A stretch of 64,000 nucleotides of DNA from Cruorifilaria tuberocauda (GCA_013365365.1 JABVXU010000160.1:1-64000), one strand, 5' to 3'; positions 50,131-64,000 are shown, numbered from the stretch's first letter. Made by a program: numbers and translations. Notes: generated by a model from the sequence alone, not told the origin.

Positions 50131-53100
50131 ATGGAAGGCTCAACATCTTGCACTTCTGACAATGACGCGAATACTTCACGAGAATCAGAAACCGTATGTT
50201 TTCTTTTTTTCAAATGTTGACCTTTTTATATTTAGGTCTACATTGTAAACCACAAAATACTTTTTACTGCAGTAATCTGCAGAATATTCCATCTTACTGT
50301 AAACAACGAATGAAGCCGTGACAAAAATAAAGTAGCATGAACTCTAGAATTAAAAAACCTCCATTGATAGTGTTCAAATGTAGATGATTGAAATGCGTAA
50401 TGTAGCAACACCAGCTCCGGGTAGCAACAGTTCATCATTTGTAAATGAAGCTCCAAGTCCTTTAGGACATCTTGATCCGCACAGGTTTGAATCCAAAACT
50501 TTCTCAATTAGACTTTTTATTATTAATTTATACGTAATATTATCCATTGTAATGTAGACAAGCATTTTTAATCACGGTATGATTATTTGCTAGCTCTTGT
50601 TTTGGAGGTGAATCTAAATGATTAGGAAATGTTTGGAAAAATATTTAGGAAAAAAATGAATGTTGACGTTCTTTATTTAGACTGAGGGATATGGTGGTCG
50701 ATAAACAAACAGCATGCCAGACTCAAGTCGAATCTCCTTACAAGCAGGCTGTATGTGTTATAAGCCGATGTTAAATGAATAGAGCTAGATTTTGTTCACA
50801 CTAATCAAAGATTCATATAAAACTCTGTCTTAGTGTTAATTACTGTAATTCGAAGTTTTATAATTCATGCAACTTTTGGTTCTTTTTATTCTTTCTAAGA
50901 TTTACTTTTTTTCTACTTGTATCCATCTGTTGAATACTGCAGTACTGGACGCCTTCGCCTGCTGATCCTTCCCAGTCACCTTCGTCAAATATTCGTTCAA
51001 TATCGGCCAATTCAAGTTCGCCAGTTACACCAATCATGCAACCACCCAGATTACCGGGTAAAATTAAGAAAGATTTAGAAATATTAATTCTATGTTTTAA
51101 AGTTTGATGGAATCATGGTTTAAGCAGTGAAATTAGAATCTGTTTTTTTATCAGTCATTAAAATGTGTTACTTTACTATGGAAGAAATCCATTATGTCTC
51201 TTTTGATCTTTTCAGGCACAGTGCGAGATTCAGCTTTGTTATCTCCAAGTGCTGTACGCACTTCTGTGCAACAGCAATCGATGGGAATGTGTTTGCCGAG
51301 TAATCTTTTTGAAGTTTTTTTTGTTTTCGTATTACTAACAGTTTATTATATATCACTCAACATTTCAGTTTGGTGACATATAGATTTAATATAGATTTAT
51401 TACAGTACGTAGCCCAATTGGAAGTCCAAGCAGTATACATCCACCACCCTCGCCGTTCATAAGTCGTCCCTCCTCAAATGCTTCTCCTTCTCCGTATATG
51501 CAACCACCACATACTCCAATTCATTATCAAGCAAATTTGCAAAGTCCAGCAGGTTAGGTGCTTTAATTCAAATTTTCATCTGAATTCGAATCCGTATTAA
51601 TAATAGTCAAAAATAAAAAATATAGGATGTGATATAGTTGGGTCCCAATTTTTTCAGCGATGATTTCTATATTCAATAATCCATTTTCTTCACAGCTATA
51701 AAGCATAATACTTTCCAGCATTGTCTAGCTTTTATCGTGGCACTCGCGGTAATGTTGCAAACCAGACTTGACAGTTCATTAGAAAGCATTTTGTTTTGAG
51801 TTCTTAGTATGTTTTATTCTTAATAGGGAATAAATTTTATGGATTGTAAAAAAAATTATTAACTATCGAAATAGGTGTGATTCCATCAAGCCACATTCCG
51901 CCTTCGCCTCCCTGTGCTCCATATCTTACGCGAATACCAGCAGTAGGTCCACCGCAACAACAGTATTCATGCCATGCACAAATTCAACAACCTCAGTGGA
52001 CAAATCAACATGTTCAGCAGGTAGTATTCAAATTTATGCTAAGTTATTGAATTATTTAAATCGACTTTTGAAAATTTCCTCATCTTTATTCATTTTAATC
52101 GTACCTGCAGTTTCGTGTTCGCATAATTTTCATTATTGCTTCTAGCATTTTGGTTCTGGAACAGTGCATCGTGTTATGGTACAACGGGTCCCTTACACAG
52201 GTTAGTAATTATTTTAATTAGTAATTAGTAATTAGTAAAATTTTTCCTGTTAGTTTCTTATCTCATGTTTCTTCCCTCTGGTTTTACGCTGTCATTCTCC
52301 ATCTCTTTCAATTTAGCGAAAACAGACTTCTTTATTTATATTTTCAGTAAGGCTTATAGTTCATTTGCATTAAAATTAGAAGTCGTAGATATTTTGATCT
52401 TGTTCATTATCTGATTTCACCTGAAAGATCCATTCAACGCGCATGCGAAAAAGAACTCACTTATAGTTTTCGATGTTTGCTTAAACCTATTAATAGCAAG
52501 TTTCTAATTGGAGAAACACTAAAAAACAGTTTTATAAACAACCCTAACAGCTGTCATATTTACTTGACTGTTTTCACAAAGGAAAACATTATATCTTCAA
52601 GTTTGGTTTTTTCAATCTCTGCTTTTAAAAAAAAAATTAGAGTTTGATTAACGTTAACTCGATATGGACTTTTCAATTCTGTTTTTCTCTTTAAATATCA
52701 CATCCAAATTTTTATGATAGATCTACACGTTTTGAATATCAGTTTTACTAATTGCATTTTGTTTTCGTGGAAATACATGATAGATACTTTTCCGTTATTT
52801 GTTAGTTGGATAGCTTGCAAATCGATTTATCTTTATTGATTTTTTTGCTGTTTTGTTTTGAAAGTATATAGGTAAGCCCTTAGAAGTCATTGATTTGATT
52901 TTCAAGTGCTAGTGCTTTCATATCCCATTTTTTGAACTTTCTGGCTTTTTGGCCCTCGAAGTTTTTTTAGGTATTTGTATTAGAATTTTTTGAGGGTTAT
53001 CATTGGGCCGGTCGTTGGTGATAATCGTTCACGTTGTCTTCCTTTGTGAATAATTTTGACTAATTTTGTTCTGTTTGTCATTCCCATTCAAAACTAACCT

Positions 53101-56100
53101 AAATTCGAATTCTGTTGATTACGGGATGTTTGGTTCATAAAACACTTGATGATGCCTTAGCTATTCCACATTATTAAAATAGTCGGAACAGAACAAAACT
53201 GAGGATAGTCTTATCAATAATTGAAATTATTAGGAAGGAGAAAAAATTCGACTTTTTTATAATTTACAAAATTTTACTTGTAAAATCGATATATTTACGT
53301 TGTTTGGTAAAAGCAGTTTTAGAATGAGAGATAAAATCATGTAAAAATGTATGAATTTTAGCAAATGGTCAAAATTGCTACTGCTTTTCCATCACAACCA
53401 GTCCCCACTGGTGATTTCCTTTCGTAAATATTTGTGATTTTTATGGTTAATGAGAATGCATAAATTGTTCCTTTCCTTCTCTCACTATTTTGAGGCATCA
53501 TTTTTTCGTTATATCAGAACTATGAGCAACAATGTCTTCTAGTTCTCAGTTATTTTCCTTGTAAAGCTAAGGATGCAAACCTGGCTTCTTTGTAGTTTTT
53601 AGTTTTTTAATTTACCAAAGCGATCTCTTTGTACCTCTGCTTAGCAATTTTATTATTAAAAGTAATGCTTTCCGAATAAGATAGTTGTCTACATTATTAC
53701 TTAAACATTTACAGATTATTTCTAAAATAAAATTATTAGAATTTGTTGGAGATAATAATCCAGTTAATAGTTGAAATTCTTTTGTTACGAGGTATAATGC
53801 AGCCACCATAATGTTTATATATGGTTCCTAGCAGCAAATCCGCTTTAGGAAATTTCTTTCCTTGAGTTTTGCACTTTGCTTCGGAAAATATTTTACGCTT
53901 TTAGAAATTTATTTGGTCGTTTTGTAATTTCAGTTTATATCTTTTCAATTATCCGTTTGATTTATCAAAATCTCAAAGTTGACTTCAGTATTTCTAGCAC
54001 TGAAGAAATGGAAAAAAATAAAAATATGTTGCTGGCAAGAACTGGAATATGAATTTCATTCAATTTGAAGGAACGATTGTTTTTATTCCTGAGAAAGCAT
54101 CTAGGTTTCAAGAGTATGACAACTTATTTTAATACACTTTGTGATTATTTAACTTAAGAAGGATAAGTTATGACAGTTTCATACTGAATGAAGAAAAGAG
54201 AGACAAAAGCCGTTATACTAAAAGAATACGCCAAAACTTTTATACGCTTGATTCATTTTTCGAATTCCAAAGAAAAAATCCATTCATAGTCTTTTTATTC
54301 ATAAAAGTGGTATTATTGAATATGAGATACTATATGAAAGAAGTATAATTTTTATTTCAGAGGCCTGATTATAACTGAAGCCCGATATCAAGATTCATTC
54401 CAATTCCTTATGGATATGAGTTTTCTATGCAATCTATAAATTTTAGCAATAATTTATGAAGAACAGTTTTTACTCAAAAAATTTAAGGTCATATGTTCAT
54501 TTTGCTGCAACTTTTTTTTTCTAATTTTATTTTTTTCTCTTTTGTTTCCTTTATCGTTTCTGAATTGGGTTGATTTTTGCCACATTTTCGAAGCTTTTAT
54601 ATATTTTTGAACCTTATCATATTATTTCAACTTATATTCTTATCACATCAATGTACCCAATCTAAGTAACATATTTGAAATTATTATTACATTTTACTGT
54701 TTCGTTTTTTTGTCTGCATAACTAATTGCCATTATTTTCATTAACAGGTTTATCCTTCATGTCACATTTTTTTTTCAATCATGCATTATCCAATGATTAC
54801 TGAATTTATGATTCATTTATAATTACAATTTCAAATTTAAGTTCGAAACCTTGAAGAAGATTGTGTAAGCTGCATAAAATTTGTGTAATTTCTTCTACAG
54901 AAATGAGCTGAAGGAAGATGACCCATTTGAGTGTTTTGATTATAAAAGGATTGAGGCCAAGGAATGTTTATAGGAAGTGTTCTGCTATTTCCATTAATTT
55001 AAGTGTTCCAATAACAACAGAAATTTTAATTCATTTCTTTTTGAACATTTCTGCTTTTAATTGGGATGTTAGAATTTCTGATGAATTTGTTCATAGTAAC
55101 AAGTGAGCAGATGACTTTCAGACGGCTTTCACTTGAATCAGCTTTAATGATTTATAGTAGCCATTATATTTTATCTTATTATAATTTAGAGCATGGAAGC
55201 ATTTTCTTTTTTTTTTCATGAGATTGAATCACAGATTTATTCGTTATAATGTATGTATATGTAAATTTCTTTCATGTATTGGGAATTTTGAAGCTGGATG
55301 TAGAAAATACTTGACTCTGCGTATTTTTAAGCCTATTTTGAGTTATTGTCCATGCACTTTTCTTTATCCGATTAGATCGCCAAATTTGTTAACATGAATT
55401 TTTTAGCTTCTGTATCTTCAAAGTAGTGTAGTTTAATGAACCATCAATGAATATTGTCCATGTAAGACTCTGCCAACTTTCAATCAACGCACTGTTTGAA
55501 TGGCATCACGCCTCTATTTCCTGTGTGGTACTACCCCTTTGAAGTGTTTTACTTTCATGAAAATTATTTGCCTAAAAGTAAAATACGTATCTTTTTTATT
55601 TAGGATATCCATCAACAGTGTCACAGCTGCAGCCACAAAACAATCAGCATCCTTCATCTTCCAATGTTTTTCCAGCTGGTGCTTCGGGAGCACCAGTTAA
55701 ACCAGCATCACGAGGAACTATGTATCCGCCGCCGTCAATAGTAGCCTCCCAACAATCTTCTGGATCACAATCTGCCCCGTATCCTCAATCTTGCTATCAA
55801 TCTAAGGGGCAGCAACAGCCAAAATATCCCGTTCAATCTCCAGTTTATCGCCAGCAGGTTTTTGTATCATTTGTTAATCATTATGATTTCGTAAATAGTG
55901 AGTGTAAATTTTTAATTTTTAAGCTTTCTGACTAATCTCTTGCTGCAACATTGAAAGGTATCTGGTGACTATTCGTCAAGTGTGTCCTCTTAAGAAAGGA
56001 TGGTCTATTAATTAAATACAAGCAAAATGGAGATATGGATGGGGTTATTATCAGCTAGAGCTATTGTGGCAAAAACTGAATGGTATCAAAACATTTTTGA

Positions 56101-59100
56101 TGCACAGTATTGCTGACCATCAGATACTATTTATGATTATATAAGCATGGGTTTATTACAATTGCTATGGAGTTATATTCTTCATATTCGTACATATGCA
56201 TTTGCATATTCCTTATTCCGAGTCATCATTTTTTTAGGTTTTTAGGTATCAAGTAAAAAAAGAATTGGGAGGAAACGATAGAAGATTCCTTATTCCATTG
56301 ATAATTCGAGAAATAGTTGTTTCGGTTGAATTTTTCTGAGGTTTTTTATATTAATATAAGTGGTTAATTTATATTGTCAATGACAATATCTTTTATTTTA
56401 TATTACTGTGAATGATTGCAGCAGCCGCAATCGGTGTCAGTGAGAACCTATCTTGGCAACCAACCATCGTCGTTGTCCGCTTCGCCTACTTATCAGTGTT
56501 AGTTCCTTCTCTTCCTATTTCTTTAATAATTCTCCTTCAGTATTTCCTTTGTTATTAATCATAAATTAAGACAAATGTAGTTATCTTCCTCCAAATTTGA
56601 AGTTTCGGTTATTCTTATCACTCAGATGAAGTAGGAATTAATTTACAAACGTTTAACAACTAATTATTAGATTGCAGCAGCAAAATTGTTCTGCCTAAGA
56701 TGATTTTTTTTTTGTAGGATCGTTCTCTTAATGTCAACCATCGTTAGCACATTTAACTTTATTATTTGGATTGATAGAATTTTTTTTAAATCCCTGGATC
56801 TCTTCTTTTTTGAAGAAATTAAGCCTAAGAAGTCAGAATTTGTCATTAATTGAAGTTTGAGTTTGGAAAATTCGACGAAAAACTCAAATTGACATTTTGA
56901 TGGTCTTATGAATTGGATTGATGAAGTAGCATGCAGAGTTTAAGGAGATAACTAGATGAAATCGATGGTCTGGAAGTGATGGATAAAACATCTCATAAAA
57001 AATTGCTCATTTTAATTTTACCCGTTGGTTTTCATAAAGAACGCTTAGAAGTCTGGAGACTCATTGTAGGAAAACGAATGATGTATGAAAGTGCTTGCCC
57101 AAGACAACTACATTAATTCTCTATCTTTTAGATAATTCAATGCAAAATTTTCTCTTAATAAAATTAAAATTTGTTTTTCGTTTAAGATACCATTCTTAAG
57201 AAAACAAGCTACGTTGAAAGCAGTAAATCCTTCGTTTTTTAGGAAAATAAGAGGTTTTTGTGTGTTTCTTTGTAGTTTATAGTATATGTAGTTTCTGTGA
57301 CTTCATTATTCTAATAAATTTAAAATCTAAATATTATGTCAGTTTTCAGCACAAAAATTGGTATGATTTTTAAGAACTGAGAAAGCTAAACATCATCGCT
57401 TCGATATTGCATATGAATTGGATTGATTTATTTAAAGTGTTCTACTAAAAAAAATTTTTCAACAAGCAAGCCTCACATCATGCAAATTCTCTAGTTAATA
57501 TTAGTTGACATTTCTTATTGGGTCAAAATCCAGATGATAATAGGCACGCATATCATGGTTTTCTTTCCTCACGTTCCTCACGTTCTATCAATATCAGACA
57601 TTACAATAAATAATTATTAAGAGTTCCGATGTAAGCAATTCTCTTTTATTGATTTAAGAAAATATTTTAAAATCAGGTGCTTGAAAATTAAGAGTTAGTT
57701 AGAGAAAAGATTATTTCAAGAACAAAAAAATGAATATTATAAATCAGGAAATAGGATTTGAACATGTTATAAATCATACCTATATTGATTGAATTAATTC
57801 CTGCATCTTTTTCAATTTACATAATATTTTTTTTAGCAAAACTTGTCAACGAAAACATTCTGCGCCTTCACTTTCATACCGCTTTGTCCCATTTCATTCT
57901 GCAAATGGTGTTAATTTACCAGTGCCTTAGGGCAGCACCATCGACAACAAATAGTTGTCAGTTAACAACTCTAAATGCATTTTCTGAAAGCTCATTAACG
58001 TATTCATAATTGAATTCAGGTTACCCTGCTACCCTGTCTATACAGACACACATACCCAGAAATACGCATATATGGATACGGACTCACATTTATTATCTTC
58101 TCTCGAAGTGATTAGCTATTTGAAATGAATCACAGTGTTAGAGTTGCCAGTCAGCGAAAGGGAGTTTCTGAAGCTTATCCGTCTGTACAGATTTTGACTT
58201 ATGTCTGAACTGTGCTTGTTTTGGAATAGAAGATTGAGTTTATTTCATTCTTCTCTACTGTTTGAGAACGACACCTCGGAAATACGACATTTGAGGTTTC
58301 ATGTAAGCAGATAAGTTGAACTAGTATTTTACTATTGAGCACTCTTCGTTTCACTGCAATCTCATTTATCATCCTCGTGCTCTGAATAAATTTCTTTAAA
58401 ACTAGTTATGTTCTTCGTGCTTTGTAAAGGAGCGTGCATAATGATACGTAAATGTTTTTATTGATATATAAAGAAGCAGATATCTTTAGTGCTAATTGAG
58501 GAACTATTTGGTTTTGGATGACTTTTTTATACTTATTCATAGTACATAACTTCCAGTGATAATATAACTCTTCAATGTCGAGCTGCAGAATCAAGATAAA
58601 TTTATTTTCTATTCATATATGCTTTGGAATTTTCACGTGTTCTTTAGTTGCTCACCAATAGAAATATTTGTGAATATCTCTTGCTTTCCAAGTCCTTCTT
58701 TGCTACTGATAACTTCCGCTTTTGAAATGAATGCCTTTTTATTTAATCAAATTTTTTGAATAATTACAGACTGAATTTCACGCAATAGAACTGCAATATA
58801 TTTTTAATAATTTAAACAAGAGACACTTTATATTTTCTTTTCTTAGTCTATTGATGGTTGCCGTGATGTGCTTTTAAGAGTGAATACTAATTCAATATCG
58901 CAAGCAGTGCATTTCGATGAATTTGATTCCATTAATGTATTGTGCTGCATATATCTTTCTTTGAACATTTATAGCTCAAATTTAAATTGGTTTGATTTTT
59001 CCCACACTCTCTTTTTTCTCATATACCACCAGTATCTTTTTTCTTAGTTAACAGTATTGTTTATTTACTCATAAAACGATTCATAAATATGTGATCCTTT

Positions 59101-62100
59101 CATTTTCATTCACTTTTGACATTATTTTAGAATAGAGGGGAGCTATTCAAAAAAAGAAGCATGGCTTTTATTATAATTGCGGCCTTCTTGTCCTGTTATT
59201 CGGAAAATTTTAATAGTCCTTTTTAGGCGTTGCGCTTTGAAGGACTGATGACATTTGAAGATATAAAGGTTTTTCAAATGATTTCTCTTCCTCTAGAACA
59301 GCAAGCTAAACTCATCTGCTATTCCTAATGGCTTATTTGATAGTGTGAGGTGAATTTACCCGCGTTTTAAAGATTCAATAAGTTCAGGTGGCATACAGTA
59401 TTGTCGGGATATCATTTTTTTGTAGATTTATGATATTTCTAACTTATTTTTGAAATTGATGTTGAAACATCAGTAAGTGTCTCAATGCTGCTAAATGCAT
59501 TTATGAAATCAATATAACGGCGGACATTTTATTTGTGGCAACTGCTTTGCTAGAAATTGCTTCAATATTCAAATATTGCAACATATAATGAAGTGGAAAT
59601 GTCAAAGTTTTCATCACATTTTGATTCTAATATTGTTTGTAAATTGATAATGGTGTTGAAGAATTTATCTTCTGCTGCTCGCCTAGAGATGATTTAGCTT
59701 CTGTTTCTCAACCTCCCACTTTTTAACTTTTCTCTGAATGTCTTTTGTAAAAACCACCCTTCCAGGAGCATAAATTTCTTATGATAATATGAACTATTGA
59801 GTTGAAAATTATATTTGATAAAATAAAGGAAATTACTTGAAAAAAGAATAACATGATGCCTAATGGAAAGGTTCATTGTGTTTCGTAATTTAAAAGATCA
59901 AAGTGCTCGACAGATAGATTGCCAGATAGTAACAAAAACAATTTTATAGGTTACGACAAATACGTAAGAAATACGTGGTTTATTGTTTGTTACTTTTAAT
60001 CAGATTTATATCTAAGTCAGAAAATCAACACTCTTAATTTGCACTTACCATTTTTGATTTTTGTTTACAGAACTCTCGAACATCATTTTGAGTTTTCATT
60101 TCATAATGTATAATTTCCAAAACATTTTTATCCTCAAATAAGTACAGATGTTCGTCCCGTTTTCTTTTCCATTTTTAAGATGTTTGTAAAACAAATACTG
60201 AGGAATTACAGTGAATATCTGAGTCACAGAATGGTTGATAGAGATACGACTGATGATATTTTGTAAGGAATCATTAGTGCTTCTATCTAATCAGAAGTAT
60301 ATATATCTCGTCCCACTCTAGTTGTAGTATTTATGCGTGGATGGATTATTAAGCACCTGCACTAGATGTGACAAGTCTGCAATATAGACATACACCCACT
60401 CTTGGATTCGTTATTAAAATATAGACATACTCAATGCAATATACATACCCGCCTTTAGATTCATTATTAAAATATTAAAACGATGCTTTGCTAAGAAGCT
60501 ATCAAATAGATTATAATTTAAGTTGTCATTCATTGATCTGTTTTAATTCACTTTCCAACATTCGGTAGCTTTTGAATCATTATGAGTTTTCTCTATTCTT
60601 CTATCCTTATTTTTATTTCTTCTTTAAATTTCTTACTCGCGTTATTTTTGACGTTATTTCTGATCCGGTTGAATCCGATGTTGCTACAATTTGCTTTTCC
60701 CATTAAAATTCCTACCATGCATGTTGCTGATATGATATTGGAATTTCGGATTCGGATTCACCCTACGACTATTCCACCGAATACTTTTCGATTTTGTCCA
60801 ACTTCGCCATACTTGGTTCATTTCTCATTACTCTGAAAAGAATGAATCCAATTTCTTTTTTTTTTCATTTTTCACACGCAATGAAAACATATTCCTGCAG
60901 TAGCTTTCTTTGTTGCTTATATCTTGTTCAATCATAAATTTCAATGAAACAAGAAAGAGGTTTATTTAAAAAAAAAGTCCATCAGGAAGATATTATGACG
61001 CTGAAATCCTTCGTCTTGGACTTCAGAGCGTTATACAGAGGCTTCTCCTCTCATTCAAAAAAAAGCAATAATTTGTCTTTTCTTACATATGAAGATAATG
61101 CTTTTTCATCTGCTTCTGTTTACCCTCTCTCTTTCCTCCTCCCTAAAAGGCCAACCGTATTCATTCTGAGTGCTTTTGTTAAGATCGTGCTATGTAGGTG
61201 TTCATAGCTACAGCTAATTAAGGTTTTTTTAGGTTTTTTAAGGTCTTTTTCTTGTTCATTTCTACTGGGTTTCCTTCATTTTCTTAAATTTTTAAGCCAG
61301 AATAAGACAACAAAATAATAGAAATAATCGTCCAGAATTAAGCTTAGGAATTGTTTCGAACAGAAAACATCCTCCGGATCATCCAATATCAATACGTCTG
61401 CTCAGTAGTACACTGTGGTGTTTGGTTCACCTTCCACGAATAGTTATTTCATTTTATGAGGAAAAGGTTCGCCTCCTTGTCTTCTTTCTGATTCCTTCAC
61501 CATTGTAAATATTGATAGATACGATTCGAGCAGAAAAAAATCAACAAGACATGTGAATGTTGCGCCAGCTGTGACAGTTGCTATCGGATGCCAGTTGCAG
61601 CTTACAGTCAAGAAAGAGGTGCATATATGATCGGTTTCAGTCAACTGAGTACAGAAATCGGCATTAATTTGAAATTAGTTACGGTTGTTTCGACGGAAAC
61701 CAAAGTTGTCCTTAATTCTAAAGTTTTGGAAATTCCACAACCAGCTGAGGTAGAAGTGAAATCAAACTTGTCACTGATGTTGAAAGAAGAGGAACAAGGC
61801 GAAGAAGTTTTGGCACTGCCGAGCCCCGGCACATTGAATGATATGATGTCAAAAGTTCAAAGTAAGTTGAAGTTCTAAGTTTTCGAATTTTTCAATTTCA
61901 ACTAATCAATATTCTGCTTAGTCTGTTTCAAATTACTTTCAATGTAAAATTACCATCACATATGTGAAATCTACTGACACTAATGACCGAACTCTACTAC
62001 TTTTTCTTATAAAACTTGAAAGTTATTTGTTTCCCATATACTTTTTTTGCTTCTCTTTAAGGAATAAAAAGTCGTATTGATAGTTAACAAGAAGAGTGCT

Positions 62101-63717
62101 GGATGTCTACCGGCATCACGGCAGTCTATTTTTCTTTGAATATTGCTTCAATTTCGTTAATTTGAATATTCAGAGTCATTTTAGCTGATCTTATATTTTT
62201 TTTTTACATTTTCATTTCTTATCTTCTAGAAATTTTTAGCTTAATAAATTATGCATATGATAAGATTTGTTAGTTAAACAACAAATAAGATAACTGATGC
62301 TGAACATACAAATGAATTCAAAATATGTTGTCTTTAAGTTCGACGCATTTTTTTGCTGCTATTAATCTGTTTGAAAAATAATTAGCATTAATATTTGTCG
62401 TAAAATAAAAAGAATAAAACAACCGAGCAATCTGAAATTAGTGCATTTTCGTTTTTTCGAAGTAATCGTTATTTACAACTAACTATTTTTGGACAAATTC
62501 ATTAGTCATGCAGGAAATGTGTGTTAGACGTACTCCTGTTTTCTTGATTGTAGCCTGAATTTCAAACATTAAATCTTCCTTTCAATTTATCTGCTATCAA
62601 TACATGTGCTAATCGAAAGTTCGTTTTTAAAAATGTTGCAGTATTTTTTTCATCACCACTTAATCGAAGAACAAAAGAGAAACGCAAAAAGTGATTTCTT
62701 TTCCAATTTTTTTCAAGTATTGTCTTGTTATCTGTAATGATATTAATAGTCATTGTTTGTGAAGATATCTGACAGTGAATGCGCTTTTCCATTCTTAGCA
62801 TAATTTATTTCTTTTTAGCCAACTGTTCCCTCTCTCGTCGTGCTTCTATTTCATTTTCATAAATACATTATCCATATATTTTCCAACCTTGTCATATTTT
62901 ATGAAATTATCAAGATAAGCTGATTTCGCATCTGTTTTCCTTCTCTTTATAATGAAATAAATAGAAATATCGGTGCATATGGATGATAGAAATATTTGTG
63001 GAATTGATATTTGGTAATTTGCGAAAGCTACTTTAATGCATGCGGACTGTTTGTTGTGGTGATGGAGGAAGAAGAGGACGGGTTGTATTCGACATTTTAG
63101 TAGGAGGAAAACAATTGTCAGATTTATTAGGGAAGCGAGGAGCACTTACCGCGATGGAATACTTACAGGGGTCTGTGCGGTGTGTGTGTGTGTATCTGTA
63201 TTTGTATGTGTGTTTGGAATAGGAGAAAGGTCAGTATGTCGTTGTCCTCTTTTATGGTGAAAGTGAATACGACATGGAGTCACATCTGCTCCTTAAAACG
63301 ATTAGCATTCAACCACTCCTCCACTTTCTCATCTCTTATATTCACCTGTTTTTTTTCAGTAATATACAGATAAAATAATTTACTGAATTCAAACTATTTG
63401 GTATTCTTTTCCTCATTTCATTCCTTCATTTTATCATTTTCATCATATTTCTTCTTTCTTGTATATGTCGCGTAGGGAAGTTTCATGTTAAGCTGCTTTT
63501 CGAGAAAGTTCTATTTGAAAAAATCTCCTTCACTTTCTACAATGTTAATTTACTTTGATTTCATTTTTTCTAAATGCTGATAAATTCAGAAAGAAAATAT
63601 ATTCGATTCTGAATGAAAAGCAGTAAATTGAGGATGAATTGAGACTTAGTTGGAGTATTGAAACTTGTTTTATTATCAAAACAATGTGTTGCAGATGTTG
63701 AGAGAAAAAGAGAGGTG
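50131..63717 (+). CDS. Pro/Gln/Ser-rich low-complexity protein, 5' 12 exons (465 codons), continues past right edge
   Basis: Exons: 50131-50193, 50384-50484, 50681-50750, 50943-51057, 51216-51299, 51406-51552, 51875-52020, 52146-52200, 55604-55857, 56422-56497, 61601-61861, 63695-63717; all phases agree and the reading frame stays open. The start is MEGSTSCTSDND. The body is low complexity: SPSSIHPPPSPFISRPSSN, VGPPQQQYSCHAQIQQPQW, KGQQQPKYPVQSPVYRQQ. One charged island (VHRVMVQRVPY) and a more ordered C-terminal part (EVEVKSNLSLMLKEEEQGEE, SPGTLNDMMSKVQ, VERKREV) break the pattern. I do not recognise the family; N-termini like this occur in chromatin coactivators (ARID1, CHD7) and eIF4G, and any folded domain should lie right of the window. 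Introns of 3.4, 5.1 and 1.8 kb contrast with the short ones elsewhere. The last 23-nt exon is the least certain. Confidence 0.72.
52201..55603 (+). other. 3.4-kb intron of the P/Q-rich gene
   Basis: It is bounded by G/GTTAGT and TTATTTAG/GA. T-rich, with no exon that fits the flanking phase and no repeat family recognised. Confidence 0.6.
56498..61600 (+). other. 5.1-kb intron of the P/Q-rich gene
   Basis: It is bounded by T/GTTAGT and GTTGCAG/CT. Several 60-90 codon ORFs on both strands lack family motifs. It could contain alternative first exons but none can be supported. Confidence 0.55.
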
Positions 63718-64000
63718 GTAAGGGGAATAATCTAATTTTATTTCAATTTCAATAAATCATTTTTTCGCAATTTTTCGAGGCTCTCTGCTTTAAGTAATAA
63801 GATCTACTTGTAATTTAAATCGACTGGTTATACTAATATTGTTGGAATTAACTATGAAACTTAAGGAAATAATGAAAAATATGCAAAAAAAATTGTAGTT
63901 TTTAGTCACTATATGATCACTATTTGCTTTTTAGATAAACTGCATCACATACAATAAGATTACATATATATTAAATGAATTTGGAACAATATTCTGAATT
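61862..64000 (+). other. Intron(s) and right edge of the P/Q-rich gene
   Basis: After the GTAAGT donor at 61862 only the 23-nt exon at 63695-63717 fits phase. A TG-rich microsatellite lies at 63179-63193 and a relatively GC-rich 180-nt stretch at 63040-63222. Sequence after 63717 shows no further exon up to the window end. Confidence 0.45.
63179..63193. repeat. (TG)n short microsatellite
   Basis: An uninterrupted GTGTGTGTGTGTG tract lies on the plus strand. Confidence 0.8.

Noticed and set aside
61588..61878. 96-codon ORF starting at an internal ATG as a separate small gene
   Set aside because: It is the exon 61601-61861 of the P/Q-rich gene; the phase matches the exon at 56422-56497 and a GTAAGT donor ends it.
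1..64000. tRNA, rRNA, CRISPR arrays and intact transposons
   Set aside because: No tRNA box A/B pair, no conserved rRNA segment, no regularly spaced repeats and no terminal repeats with transposase or polymerase genes were recognised by eye. A tRNAscan or RepeatMasker run would be decisive.

Overview
The window looks like nuclear DNA of a nematode, most probably a parasitic clade III (filarial-type) species. It is very AT-rich, has compact multi-exon genes with many introns of about 100-400 bp and TTTCAG-type acceptors, and carries recognisable nematode orthologs. Several acceptors sit just upstream of start codons, as expected for SL1 trans-splicing. Species placement is inference. No single long ORF marks a gene; the models below were built by joining exons on both strands, checking splice phase and matching family motifs.

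Layout: (1) 1-3223, minus strand: first coding exon of a SNAP-25 ortholog (ric-4); the rest of that gene lies beyond the left edge. (2) 7802-9831, minus: complete 8-exon TFIIB (ttb-1). (3) 12602-about 13650, minus: 3' exons of an ODR-2/HOT-like Ly6 protein with a probable GPI signal. (4) 16456-23259, minus: complete 22-exon WDHD1/AND-1/CTF4 ortholog of about 1048 aa. (5) 24240-27088, plus: complete 12-exon eEF1-gamma of 423 aa, divergent from WDHD1. (6) 28096-43023, minus: a 47-exon ROS1/Sevenless-type receptor tyrosine kinase (rol-3) of about 2480 aa, complete except for one unresolved splice junction. (7) 45006-46408, minus: complete 4-exon cornichon (cni-1). (8) 47796-48949, minus: an intron-containing gene with a retroelement-type integrase core whose catalytic triad looks partly lost. 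(9) 50131 to the right edge, plus: the first 12 exons (465 codons) of a Pro/Gln/Ser-rich, probably nuclear or scaffold protein with multi-kilobase introns.

The genes do not form one pathway. They mix housekeeping functions (transcription initiation, translation elongation, replisome scaffold, ER export) with neuronal or cuticle signalling functions (SNAP-25, ODR-2-like, ROL-3). The most unusual items are the degenerate integrase gene, a possible GC-AG intron in TFIIB, the three-codon first exon of eEF1-gamma, and the unidentified proline/glutamine-rich gene. I saw no CRISPR array, rRNA, or convincing tRNA, and no intact transposon. I did not find a clearly undescribed biological system; the integrase-derived gene is the best candidate for something new.
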